A stretch of DNA of 64,000 bases, from positions 18,596 through 82,595 of the forward strand of contig CALBYK010000248.1 of NCBI GenBank assembly GCA_937889855.1, read 5' to 3'. This document shows, piece after piece, positions 51,479 to 60,124 of this stretch. Each line of letters begins with the position of its first letter. Within the stretch, counting starts at the first letter, position 1. The notes beneath the pieces are model-generated. The model ran no database searches. It was not told where the DNA came from and saw nothing but the letters and a program-made list of their open reading frames with translations. A program made the translations under genes and the position numbers. Source of the DNA: an uncultured Prevotella sp. (GTDB lineage Bacteria > Bacteroidota > Bacteroidia > Bacteroidales > Bacteroidaceae).

Positions 51479-52726
51479 ATGGACAGACAAATAGCAAAAA
51501 AGAGTTTCATTCGCCGCTACGCCTGGTATATAGGCGGCGGCGTTGTGGTGGCGGCGCTGCTCGTGTGGCTCGCCTTCGGCTCGACGGCCAGCACGATGAC
51601 CGTCGACAGCCAGGACATCACCGTGAGCAGCGTCACGCGCGGCAAGTTCGATGACTACGTGCGCCTCAACGGTCAGGTGGTGCCCATCCAGGTGGTGCAG
51701 ATCTCGCCTGAGGAGGGCGGCGTGGTGCGCGAGAAGGTTGTTGAGGAGGGCGCGCGCGTCCATAAGGGCGACGTCATCCTGCGCCTGAGCAATAGCAATC
51801 TCGACCTCCAGATACTCAACGCCGAGGCGGAACTTGCCGAGAAGCAGAACCTGCTGCGCAACACGCAGGTCACGATGCTGCAGGACCGCCTCAACAACCG
51901 CACCGAGCAGGCTACGCTCGACATGGACGTGCTGCGCAAGCAGCGCGCCTACCAGCAGAACGCGCGGCTCTACAAGGAGAAGCTGATCAGCCGCGAGGTA
52001 TACATGCAGAGCAAGGAGGACTACGACCTCGCGCGTCGCAAGCACGGTCTCGTTGGTCAGCGTTTGAAGCAGGACAGCGTCTACCGCCGTGTGCAGATGG
52101 CGCAGATGGAGGACAATCTCGACAATATGCGCAAGAACGTGCTGCTCGTGCGCGAGCGCAAGGGCAAGCTTGAGGTGCGCTCAGCCATAGACGGTGAGCT
52201 GGGCCTGCTTGACGTGGAATTGGGTCAGAACATCACCGCCGGACAGAACATAGGACAGATTAACGACCTCTCCGACTTCAAGATTGAGGCGAAGATTGAC
52301 GAGCACTATATCGACCGCGTGCGCCCGGGACTCACTGCCACCATCACGCGCGACGGACGGCAATACCAGCTCCGCGTGCGCAAGGTGTATCCCGAGGTGC
52401 GCGACGGCTCGTTCCGCACCGACTTCGTGTTCGTGGGCTCACGCCCCGCGCAGATGCGCAGCGGACAGACATATTATCTTGAACTCGCCCTCGGCAAGTC
52501 GACCGTGGCTACGCTCATACCGCGCGGCACGTTCTTCCAGGCAACGGGCGGCAACTGGATCTACGTGCTCGACCGCTCGGGCAAGAAGGCTTATCGCCGC
52601 AACATCAGCATTGCACGGCAGAACCCGAAGTACTATGAAGTGACCGACGGACTGCAACCGGGCGAGCGTGTCATCACAAGCGGATATGAGGCGTTTGGCG
52701 ACAATACCGTTTTGGTACTGAAATAA
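51479..52726 (+). CDS. HlyD/MacA-family periplasmic adaptor
   Basis: 415 residues: one N-terminal membrane anchor (about 15-35, RYAWYIGGGVVVAALLVWLAF), lipoyl-like half (VVPIQVVQISPEEGGVVREKVVEEGARVHKGDV), a coiled coil (about 120-205, AELAEKQNLLRNTQ to MEDNLDNMRKN), then barrel and proximal domains (DEHYIDRVRPGLTATITRDGR and IPRGTFFQATGGNWIYVLD). Bridges the ABC permease to TolC. Confidence 0.92.
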   Translation: MDRQIAKKSFIRRYAWYIGGGVVVAALLVWLAFGSTASTMTVDSQDITVSSVTRGKFDDYVRLNGQVVPIQVVQISPEEGGVVREKVVEEGARVHKGDVILRLSNSNLDLQILNAEAELAEKQNLLRNTQVTMLQDRLNNRTEQATLDMDVLRKQRAYQQNARLYKEKLISREVYMQSKEDYDLARRKHGLVGQRLKQDSVYRRVQMAQMEDNLDNMRKNVLLVRERKGKLEVRSAIDGELGLLDVELGQNITAGQNIGQINDLSDFKIEAKIDEHYIDRVRPGLTATITRDGRQYQLRVRKVYPEVRDGSFRTDFVFVGSRPAQMRSGQTYYLELALGKSTVATLIPRGTFFQATGGNWIYVLDRSGKKAYRRNISIARQNPKYYEVTDGLQPGERVITSGYEAFGDNTVLVLK

Positions 52727-52763
52727 GACTCTGAGAGTAGTGTAAAAGATACTTGAATGTCAT

Positions 52764-52851
52764 CTCATATCGAACGTGATGAATGCTCATATCGAATGTT
52801 ATGAGCACTCGTATCGAACGAAATGAATGTTCATATCGAACGAAATGAGAC
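52764..52851. repeat. 22-bp tandem repeat array (TCATATCGAA family), four units
   Basis: Four contiguous 22-base units (52764-52785, 52786-52807, 52808-52829, 52830-52851) with the core TCATATCGAACGAAATGA; the CAT...ATG ends make each unit partly palindromic. It sits between the adaptor and ABC ATPase genes inside an operon. Confidence 0.85.
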
Positions 52852-52893
52852 AACGATAAAGCAATAATTGAATAACAAAACGACAATACAACT

Positions 52894-53574
52894 ATGATAA
52901 AGACAGAAAACCTTACCAAGATCTTCCGTACGGAAGAAGTGGAGACCGTTGCCCTCAACGGTGTCAGCATAAATGTAGAGGACGGCGAGTTCGTCGCCAT
53001 AATGGGCCCGAGCGGATGCGGCAAGTCGACGCTCCTCAACATCCTCGGACTGCTCGACAACCCCGACGGGGGCGAGTACTGGCTCGACGGCGAGCCAGTG
53101 GGCAAGCTCCGCGAGAAGGAGCGCACGAAGTATCGCCGTGGACGCATCGGCTTCGTGTTCCAGAGCTTCAACCTCATCGACGAGCTTACGGTGGAGGAGA
53201 ATGTCGACTTGCAGCTGCGCTACCTCGGTGTGCCGTCAAAGGAGCGCAAGGAGCGCGTGACGGAAATATTGCGCAAGGTGGGGTTGAGCCAGCGTGCCAA
53301 GCACTATCCGCAGCAGCTCTCGGGCGGACAGCAGCAGCGCGTGGCGATAGCGCGTGCCGTGGTGGGCAAGCCCAAACTGATACTCGCCGACGAGCCTACG
53401 GGTAATCTCGACTCGAAGAGCGGACTGGCGGTCATGGAACTCCTCTCGCAGCTCAACGCTGAGGGCACGACAATCGTAATGGTGACCCACTCGCAGCACG
53501 ATGCGCAGATGGCGAGCCGCATAGTAAATCTGTTTGACGGACAGGTGGTGACAAACAACGACAAACTGCTGTAA
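52894..53574 (+). CDS. ABC transporter ATP-binding protein (MacB/LolD-like)
   Basis: 226 residues. Walker A GPSGCGKSTLLN, Q-loop FVFQSFNLIDELTVEENV, signature LSGGQQQRVAIARA, Walker B LILADEPTGNLDSKSG and H-loop MVTHSQHD. The FxxxNLI Q-loop and N-terminal TENLTKIF are typical of the LolD/MacB subfamily, which drives mechanotransmission rather than classical transport. It precedes its permease by 2 bases. Confidence 0.95.
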   Translation: MIKTENLTKIFRTEEVETVALNGVSINVEDGEFVAIMGPSGCGKSTLLNILGLLDNPDGGEYWLDGEPVGKLREKERTKYRRGRIGFVFQSFNLIDELTVEENVDLQLRYLGVPSKERKERVTEILRKVGLSQRAKHYPQQLSGGQQQRVAIARAVVGKPKLILADEPTGNLDSKSGLAVMELLSQLNAEGTTIVMVTHSQHDAQMASRIVNLFDGQVVTNNDKLL

Positions 53575-53576
53575 TT

Positions 53577-55940
53577 ATGAAAACATTACTATATCTTTTC
53601 CGCCGCTACCGTGTGGCAACCCTGCTCAACCTTCTCGGCTTGGGCATAGCCGTGGCGACGTTCTACCTGTTCATGACGCAGGTGATATACAACCGCACCT
53701 ACAACCACAACATACCCGACCATGAGCGCACGTTCCGCCTTGAGGTTTACGGCAACGTGTTCGGCGACCGCTGGGGCGGCGAGGCGTGCCGTCCGTTCGT
53801 CACGCTGCTGAAGGATGTGCCGCATGTGGAGGATGCGATGGACGTGTCGCCCTATGTGAACGATGTAACAGTGAAAGTGAATGAGCGCGAGACGGAAGTG
53901 CCACTCGTCAACATCAGCAAACCCGGCATTGAGTTCTTCTCTGGCAAGTTGCTCTATGGCAGCAGCAAGGAATGGGTGTCGGGCGCACCCAACGCTATCG
54001 TCAGCCGCAGCACGGCAGAGAAGATGTTCGGCACGGCGAACGCCGTGGGCAGGACATTCGTGTCGGACGACAAAGAAATTACTGTCGTGGGTGTGAGCGA
54101 GGATATGCCCGATAACTGCACCATCGACAATGGTGTGTACCATTGTGAGAACGACGAGGGACTGCAGGACACGGGCGAGTGGAGCTTCAGCATATACGTG
54201 CGGCTCGACAATGCCGCCAACGCGCCGAAGGTGGAGCGCGAATTCAAACTGGCGTTCATGAAGGCTAACGGCATAAGCGACGAGAAGGAGTTTGACAGGC
54301 AGGTGGGCATGAAATTCCGCCTCACGTCGATGGACGACGTGTATTTCTCGGGCGTGGGCATGAAGGACAAGGGCAACCGCAGTCTGGTGGATGTGCTCAC
54401 CGTGGCGTCGTTCTTCATCATCTTCATTGCCATGCTCAACCTCTTGAACTTCACCCTATCCGAGATGCCTATGCGCATACGCGGCATCAACACGCGGCGC
54501 GTGATGGGCGCGTCGGCAGGAAGCCTGCGCATGAGGGTGATAATGGAGAACGTGGCGTTTGCGCTTGTCGGACTCATAATCGGCGTGCTGCTCATTGTGG
54601 CGTTCCAGCGCAGCGAGGCTTGCATGAGGCTCGTGTCGGGCGACGTGAGTTTCCCGGCGCACATCGTGCTTGCCGTCGTTATGGCTGCGGCAGCGCTCGC
54701 TGTGGGTGCGCTGTCGGCTGTCATACCGGCATGGTATGGCACGTCGTTTGCCCCGGCAATGGTGCTCAAGGGATCTTTCGGACTCTCGCCGCGCGGCCGC
54801 AAGCTGCGCATGGCTATCATGGGTGTGCAGTTTGTGGTGGCTTTCGCGCTGGCTATATATATAGGTGTGATGGCAAGCCAGTCGCGCTACATATTCAACG
54901 CCGACTATGGATTCAGCAAGAACGAGGTGTTCTATGCCACTCTATCCGATGAGGCTATGGCTAAGAGGGACGCCATACGCGCCGAGCTGTCCAAACTGCC
55001 TTTCGTCGAGAGCGTGGGCTACGCGCAGAACGCCATTGGCGCTGGCGACAACTACATGGGTTGGGGCCGCGGCAGAGACGAGAAGCAGATGTCGCTGCAG
55101 GTGATTCCGTGCGACTACAATTACCTGCGCACTATGGGACTGAAGGTTGTCGATGGACGCGACTTCCGTGAGTCGGACATGAAGACGGGCGCGTATGTGC
55201 TCAACAAGGCAGCCATGAAACAATACGCATGGCTGCAGGTGGGCGACTCGATAGGTCGCCAGAACGAGTGGGGCGAGGGCAACTATCTGGTTGTCGGCGT
55301 GTGCAATAATTTCAAGATTAAGTCGATGCGCAACGACAACAGCAAGATTGCCGTGGCGTTCATAATCTTCGGTCCCGACTTGCAGGGATGGGGCGACCGC
55401 CTGGCTAACGTGTTTGTGCGCGTGGCGAAGAACCAGGACAAGATTGAGGCGAAGAAGCGCATAGCGCAGGTGCTCAATAAGATTGACGGTTCGCAGGAAT
55501 ACACTATGAGTTTCCTCGACGACGACCTGCAGCGCACATACGTTGATGAGTTCCGCTTCATATCTCAGGTGAAGCTCTTCGCCATCATCTGCATCGTGAT
55601 AACAATAATAGGAGTGTTCTCGCTCACGATGTTCGAGACGGAGTACCGCCGCAAGGAGATTGCCATACGTAAGGTGATGGGCAGCACGGTCGGGGCAGTG
55701 GTGCGGCTGTTCGCGATGCGCTATATGGTGCCGCTCGTGGCGGCTTACGTGGTGGCTGCCCCGATAGGGTGGTGGCTAAGCAGCCAATGGCTGCAGAGTT
55801 TCGCCGAGCACACGCCTATCTATTGGTGGCTGTTTCCGCTGGCGTTCGTGGCGGTGGCGGTTGTCGTGATAGCGACGGTGGTGGCGCAGTCGTGGAGAGT
55901 GGCGACGAGCAACCCGGTGGAAAGTATAAAGACGGAATAA
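53577..55940 (+). CDS. FtsX/MacB-type ABC permease, fused eight-helix form
   Basis: 787 residues with two repeats of the FtsX-like arrangement. First half: membrane helix at about 18-38, a large periplasmic domain, then three helices (about 280-400). Second half: helix at about 420-440 (AIMGVQFVVAFALAIYIGVMA), a periplasmic domain and three C-terminal helices, with EYRRKEIAIRKVMGSTVGAVVRLF, the characteristic coupling segment. It follows the ATPase gene by 2 bases. Together with TolC and the HlyD-like adaptor it should form a tripartite exporter; the substrate is unknown. A terminator follows. Confidence 0.9.
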   Translation: MKTLLYLFRRYRVATLLNLLGLGIAVATFYLFMTQVIYNRTYNHNIPDHERTFRLEVYGNVFGDRWGGEACRPFVTLLKDVPHVEDAMDVSPYVNDVTVKVNERETEVPLVNISKPGIEFFSGKLLYGSSKEWVSGAPNAIVSRSTAEKMFGTANAVGRTFVSDDKEITVVGVSEDMPDNCTIDNGVYHCENDEGLQDTGEWSFSIYVRLDNAANAPKVEREFKLAFMKANGISDEKEFDRQVGMKFRLTSMDDVYFSGVGMKDKGNRSLVDVLTVASFFIIFIAMLNLLNFTLSEMPMRIRGINTRRVMGASAGSLRMRVIMENVAFALVGLIIGVLLIVAFQRSEACMRLVSGDVSFPAHIVLAVVMAAAALAVGALSAVIPAWYGTSFAPAMVLKGSFGLSPRGRKLRMAIMGVQFVVAFALAIYIGVMASQSRYIFNADYGFSKNEVFYATLSDEAMAKRDAIRAELSKLPFVESVGYAQNAIGAGDNYMGWGRGRDEKQMSLQVIPCDYNYLRTMGLKVVDGRDFRESDMKTGAYVLNKAAMKQYAWLQVGDSIGRQNEWGEGNYLVVGVCNNFKIKSMRNDNSKIAVAFIIFGPDLQGWGDRLANVFVRVAKNQDKIEAKKRIAQVLNKIDGSQEYTMSFLDDDLQRTYVDEFRFISQVKLFAIICIVITIIGVFSLTMFETEYRRKEIAIRKVMGSTVGAVVRLFAMRYMVPLVAAYVVAAPIGWWLSSQWLQSFAEHTPIYWWLFPLAFVAVAVVVIATVVAQSWRVATSNPVESIKTE

Positions 55941-55945
55941 AAAAG

Positions 55946-55976
55946 ATAGAACAGCTAGTAATTCTAGCTGTTCTAT
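55946..55976 (+). terminator. Stem-loop terminator after the export operon
   Basis: 13-base perfect arms ATAGAACAGCTAG and complement, 5-base loop, 5 bases after the permease stop; ends in TAATACTAG. No T-run. Confidence 0.6.
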
Positions 55977-56009
55977 TAATACTAGTAGTTATAGTGATTC
56001 TTAGTGATT

Positions 56010-56126
56010 CTATGATTTCTTGTCGCCTGCTTTTTCCAGCAAGGCTTTGAGCCTTTTTATCTCTTCTTGCTGTGCGTAGTAGGCTTTAAGGGCGCGTTGT
56101 TTGAGGTTTTCATAGGCCGCTTTCAT
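56010..56126 (-). CDS. 38-residue coupled small ORF after the four-helix-bundle gene
   Basis: Starts at an ATG that overlaps the preceding stop codon in an ATGA (AAATGA), so translation can be coupled. It encodes 38 residues, all charged or Ala/Leu-rich, starting MKAAYENLKQRALKAYY and ending EKAGDKKS, a single long amphipathic helix. Its composition continues the C-terminal helix of the upstream protein. It may be a small partner or a remnant. Not detected by length filters. Confidence 0.5.
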   Translation of the reverse strand: MKAAYENLKQRALKAYYAQQEEIKRLKALLEKAGDKKS

Positions 56127-56776
56127 TTATCTGCCTCGCTTTGGGCTGCGGCAAGCGCTTGCTCAAGGCGGGGCATTTCGCTCTCAAGCTGTTTCAGGCG
56201 CGCGTCCTGCTGCTGACGGTAACCGGTTCTGGCTTTGTACATGCGCTCCTTTATTCCGCCCTCGGTCACAAATTGCTGCTCAAGACGCTTCAGGAATGTC
56301 ATCATCATCTTGTCAATCATGTGGCAGAGAGTCAGTGCATAGTTGCACATCTGCTCGTCATCCCATTGCTGGAAATAAGGCTCGTAGTCTTTTAGCTTGT
56401 TGTGACGGCGGCAATATTCCACCATCGCGGAATAACGGCTGTCGCCCTGAGTGTAGAACTGCAAGTGGCGTGACTTTAGGTAGTCCTCGAAATCCTCGCG
56501 GAGTTCCTTCAGCGAGGCACGCGCCACATTGAGCAGTTTCAGCTGTATCTCTGTTGACGTAATGCCGTCGGCAAGTCCTTCAACAATATTCTGCTTGCAC
56601 GAGCGGGCCGCCTGTATAATCTGGTCGCGTGTGCGGTCTTTATACAGGTGAATATATCTGTTGCAAAACGCAAACGACAACTGGTACACGACATCCGACT
56701 TCTGGTAGAAGTATAGCTTCTCCCAGTTTATCTGATTGCCAAGAACACCCGGCTTGGCTTCTGTAGAATCAGCCAT
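56123..56776 (-). CDS. Four-helix-bundle suffix protein (23S rRNA-IVP/Avd-like family)
   Basis: 217 residues. A long helical domain (about 20-125, KSDVVYQLSFAFCNRYI to LKELREDFEDYLKSR) matches the four-helix-bundle family related to 23S rRNA intervening-sequence proteins and to Avd of diversity-generating retroelements. A C-terminal helical tail follows. No reverse transcriptase, template repeat or rRNA is nearby, so it is a stand-alone copy. Function unknown. It starts 29 bases after argB on the same strand. Confidence 0.85.
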   Translation of the reverse strand: MADSTEAKPGVLGNQINWEKLYFYQKSDVVYQLSFAFCNRYIHLYKDRTRDQIIQAARSCKQNIVEGLADGITSTEIQLKLLNVARASLKELREDFEDYLKSRHLQFYTQGDSRYSAMVEYCRRHNKLKDYEPYFQQWDDEQMCNYALTLCHMIDKMMMTFLKRLEQQFVTEGGIKERMYKARTGYRQQQDARLKQLESEMPRLEQALAAAQSEADK

Positions 56777-56805
56777 AAAGGATTCTTAGTTTCGTTTATA
56801 TATTG

Positions 56806-57579
56806 TTACCGGCTGATAGTCGTTCCGCAATCGGGCTTGCCCAAGTAGTCGGCCTTGGTTATCACCACTCGCTTCACTCCTGCCTCCACGGCGGCAAGGG
56901 CGTTCTCTATCTTGGGCAGCATGCCGCCGGATATCGTGCCGTCGGTTGTGAGGCGATGGAAGTCGGCCCGGGTGATGGTGGGGATTACACTCGCGTCGTC
57001 GTCGGGGTCGGCGAGCACGCCGGGCTTCTCGAAGCAGTAGACGAGTGTCGTGTCATACAATGGGGCGAGGGCGCGTGCCGTCTCCGAGGCAATGGTGTCG
57101 GCGTTGGTGTTGAGCATGGTGCCGTGGCCGTCGTGGGTGAGCGGTGCGAGCACGGGAGTGAGACCGGCTTCGATGAGAGTCCTTATGCGGTCGGCTGCCA
57201 CGCGGTCGACATCGCCCACAAAGCCGAAGTCGACTCCGTCCTTCAGCGGACGCTTGTGCGAGCGGATGACATCCATGTCAGCGCCGGTCAGTCCGATGGC
57301 GTTGACGCCAAGCGACTGCAGCCGCGCCACAATGTTCTTGTTGACGAGACCGCCGTAGACCATTGTCACCACCTCAAGCATATCGGCGTCGGTGATGCGT
57401 CGCCCGTTCACCATATGGCTCTCGATGCCGAGTTGCGCGGCAACTTTTGTGGCACGGCGACCGCCGCCGTGAACCAATATCTTCGCGCCTCCGATTTGCT
57501 TGAACCCTTCGAGCAGGAGGGAGAGCTGTGCCGGGTCCTCGACCACGGCACCGCCTACCTTTACTATTGTTATATTCAT
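56806..57579 (-). CDS. argB: Acetylglutamate kinase
   Basis: 257 residues from MNITIVKVGG; an upstream start would add 18 non-conserved residues and reach back into speA. N-terminal KVGGAVVEDPAQL, the VHGGGRRATKVA substrate loop, and GLTGADMD then DFGFVGDV. The second step of arginine synthesis. It lies 31 bases after speA, which decarboxylates arginine, so the two share a pathway and probably a transcript. Confidence 0.94.
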   Translation of the reverse strand: MNITIVKVGGAVVEDPAQLSLLLEGFKQIGGAKILVHGGGRRATKVAAQLGIESHMVNGRRITDADMLEVVTMVYGGLVNKNIVARLQSLGVNAIGLTGADMDVIRSHKRPLKDGVDFGFVGDVDRVAADRIRTLIEAGLTPVLAPLTHDGHGTMLNTNADTIASETARALAPLYDTTLVYCFEKPGVLADPDDDASVIPTITRADFHRLTTDGTISGGMLPKIENALAAVEAGVKRVVITKADYLGKPDCGTTISR

Positions 57580-57610
57580 AGATGGAAATGAAGTGTGCTG
57601 TTCTTTTTGT

Positions 57611-59503
57611 TTATTCCAGATAAGTGTATCCATACAGTCCCGAGCGGTAGTTGCTCAGAAACTCCTTGCCTTCCTCGAGCGATATCTTGCCCGCCTTCAC
57701 ACTCTTCGTCACCCAAATCTCGAGCTGCCGCACGAGTTTCTTAGGGTTGTACTGCACGTAGTCGAGCACCTCCTCCACGGTCTCGCCGTCGAAGATTTGG
57801 TCGATGTGGTAAGTGCCGTCCTTGACGGATATGTGCACGGCGTTGGTGTCGCCGAAGAGGTTGTGCATGTCGCCGAGAATTTCCTGGTAGGCACCTACGA
57901 GGAATATGCCGAGGTAGTAGTCCTCGTTCTTGCGTATCGGGTGTACAGGCAGCACGTGCGTTGTCTGGCGGTTGGTCACGAAGTTGGCAATCTTGCCGTC
58001 GGAGTCGCAGGTGATGTCCTGCAGTGTGGCGTTGCGCGTGGGCCGCTCGTTGAGACGCTGTATGGGGACAATGGGGAATACCTGGTCGATGGCCCAAGAG
58101 TCGGGCAGCGACTGGAAGAGCGATATGTTGCAGAAATACTTGTCGGCAAGCAGTTTGTCCAGGCCTCGCAGTTCTTCTGGCATGTGTTTAAGTGTTTTCG
58201 CCATGGAGTTGACCTCGCGGCACACGCTCCAGTACATGCTCTCGATCTCGGCGCGTGTGCGCAGGTCGACTATGCCGTGTGAGAAGAGGTCGAGAGCCTC
58301 GTCGCGTATCTGCTCGGCGTCGTGCCAGTCCTCGAGCATGGTGCGCGTGTTGAGGTTGTCCCAAATCTCGTAGAGGTCTTTCACGAGTTGGTGGTCGTTT
58401 TCAGACGGCTCGAAGTCGTCGCGCATCTCTGGCAGCGACGTTGTCTCGAGCACGTCGGTGATGAGCACGGAGTGGTGGGCGGAGAGCGAGCGTCCGCTTT
58501 CGGTGATGAGGTTGGGGTGGGGCAGCCCGTTCTTGTTGGCGGCATCGACGAACGTGTACACGCAGTCGTTGACATACTCCTGGATGGAATAGTTGACCGA
58601 GCTCTCGCTCGACGACGAGCGCGTGCCGTCGTAGTCGACACCAAGTCCGCCGCCGCAGTCGACGAAGTCGATGTTGTAGCCCATCTTGTGCAGTTGTATG
58701 TAGAAGTTGGCTGCCTCTCGCAGGGCGGTTTGTATGCGCCGTATCTTGGTAATCTGCGAGCCGATGTGGAAATGGATGAGCCGCACGCAGTCGTGCAGGC
58801 CCTTCTCGTCGAGCGTTTCGAGTGCCTGGAGCACCTCCGAGGCGCGCAGACCGAACTTCGAGGCGTCGCCGCCGCTCTCCTGCCACTTGCCAGAGCCGCT
58901 TGAAGCGAGCTTTATGCGTATGCCAATATTAGGCTTCACGCCCAGTTTCTTGGCGGCAGTGGCTATGAGTCCGATCTCGTTCATCTTCTCGACGACGATG
59001 AAGATGCGCTTGCCCATCTTCTGCGCCAGGAGCGCCAGCTCGATGTAGCTTTGGTCCTTGTAGCCGTTGCATACGATGATGGAGTCGCTCTGGCACTGCA
59101 CGGCGATGACGGCGTGAAGCTCGGGCTTGGAGCCGCACTCCAGTCCGAGGTTGAACTTGCGGCCGTGCGATATAATCTCCTCCACGACAGGCTGCATCTG
59201 GTTCACCTTGATAGGATAGACGATGAAGTTCTCTGCCTTGTACTGATACTCCTCAGCCGCCTTCTTGAAGCAGCTCGAGGTCTTCTCGATGCGGTTGTCG
59301 AGGATGTCGGGGAAGCGCAGCAGCACGGGCGGCGTGACGTCGCGGAGCTGAAGCTCGTCCATGACGTCGCGCAGGTCGATCTGCACGTTGTCCTTGCAGG
59401 GCGTGACGTACATGTCGCCCTTGTCGTTGACACCAAAATATGATGTTCCCCAGCCGTTGATGTTGTACAGCTCTCGGGAATCGTCAATGGTCCATTTTTT
59501 CAT
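57611..59503 (-). CDS. speA: Biosynthetic arginine decarboxylase
   Basis: 630 residues, alanine-racemase-fold type. The PLP-binding Lys lies in IVYPIKVNQMQPVVEEI, followed by GLECGSKPELHAV and the C-terminal GCV-type elements PEELRGLDKL and DSWAIDQVFP. Converts arginine to agmatine and CO2, the entry to agmatine/polyamine metabolism. argB follows directly. Its start is 74 bases after aroK, across an AAGCCT-type repeat. Confidence 0.96.
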   Translation of the reverse strand: MKKWTIDDSRELYNINGWGTSYFGVNDKGDMYVTPCKDNVQIDLRDVMDELQLRDVTPPVLLRFPDILDNRIEKTSSCFKKAAEEYQYKAENFIVYPIKVNQMQPVVEEIISHGRKFNLGLECGSKPELHAVIAVQCQSDSIIVCNGYKDQSYIELALLAQKMGKRIFIVVEKMNEIGLIATAAKKLGVKPNIGIRIKLASSGSGKWQESGGDASKFGLRASEVLQALETLDEKGLHDCVRLIHFHIGSQITKIRRIQTALREAANFYIQLHKMGYNIDFVDCGGGLGVDYDGTRSSSSESSVNYSIQEYVNDCVYTFVDAANKNGLPHPNLITESGRSLSAHHSVLITDVLETTSLPEMRDDFEPSENDHQLVKDLYEIWDNLNTRTMLEDWHDAEQIRDEALDLFSHGIVDLRTRAEIESMYWSVCREVNSMAKTLKHMPEELRGLDKLLADKYFCNISLFQSLPDSWAIDQVFPIVPIQRLNERPTRNATLQDITCDSDGKIANFVTNRQTTHVLPVHPIRKNEDYYLGIFLVGAYQEILGDMHNLFGDTNAVHISVKDGTYHIDQIFDGETVEEVLDYVQYNPKKLVRQLEIWVTKSVKAGKISLEEGKEFLSNYRSGLYGYTYLE

Positions 59504-59528
59504 TTGATTTGTCGTTTTTGGGAGGATT

Positions 59529-59585
59529 GATAAGCCTTTCTATGCCTTATTGAGTATTTTCCTGCCTTCTTGCCTTTCTAAGCCT
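59529..59585. repeat. AAGCCT-type repeat between aroK and speA
   Basis: TGATAAGCCTTTCTATGCCTT followed by TGCCTTCTTGCC and TTTCTAAGCCTT; the last copy runs into the aroK stop codon. Related to 37844-37884. Confidence 0.4.
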
Positions 59586-60114
59586 TGGGCTGGTTGATAC
59601 TCTCGATAAGCTTTTTCACAGTGATGTTGATTTTGTCGTAGTTGTCGAGCAAGTTCACGTCGAGTGTGTATTTGGCTTTTGAATAGAACTGCTCGCGGTA
59701 GGCGAGTTGTTCAACGATGAAAGCCTTGACTTGTTCCTGTGTCTTGTTGAGCAGCAGCGGACGCACTGACTTGCCCATCTTCAGGTGCTGGTAGAGAACA
59801 TCCGGCGACGCCTTGAGATATACTACCTGTCCTTGCTTGTTCAAGTAGTCAATATTGTCGAAGAAACACGGGGTGCCGCCGCCACACGAAAGCACCACGT
59901 TCTCAAATTCTGCCACCTCGTGCAGCATGTTGTGCTCGATGCGGCGGAATCCTTCCTCGCCCTCGGCATCGAATATCTGTTTCACTGTGCGTCGCATACG
60001 CGTCTCGATATACCAGTCGAGGTCGTAGAACGGCACGCCAAGAGCCTTGGCCAGTGCTTTCCCGACTGTCGTTTTGCCGGCTCCCATGTAGCCGATAAGG
60101 ATTATTCTAATCAT
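59578..60114 (-). CDS. aroK: Shikimate kinase
   Basis: 178 residues from MIRIILIGYMGAGKTT, chosen because it begins at the P-loop; a start 17 codons upstream reads into topA. Key elements: GAGKTTVGKALAKALG, FYDLDWYIE with the Asp that binds shikimate, FRRIEHNML, and SCGGGTPCF. Phosphorylates shikimate in aromatic amino-acid synthesis. Ten bases after topA. Confidence 0.95.
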   Translation of the reverse strand: MIRIILIGYMGAGKTTVGKALAKALGVPFYDLDWYIETRMRRTVKQIFDAEGEEGFRRIEHNMLHEVAEFENVVLSCGGGTPCFFDNIDYLNKQGQVVYLKASPDVLYQHLKMGKSVRPLLLNKTQEQVKAFIVEQLAYREQFYSKAKYTLDVNLLDNYDKINITVKKLIESINQPKA

Positions 60115-60124
60115 AGAATCAAAT

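Noticed and set aside
52764..52851. CRISPR or minisatellite coding for a protein repeat
   Set aside because: No spacers and no cas genes; the array lies between two clear operon genes and has no open reading frame of its own.
56123..56776. Part of a diversity-generating retroelement
   Set aside because: The four-helix-bundle protein resembles Avd, but no reverse transcriptase, template repeat or variable repeat is present nearby.
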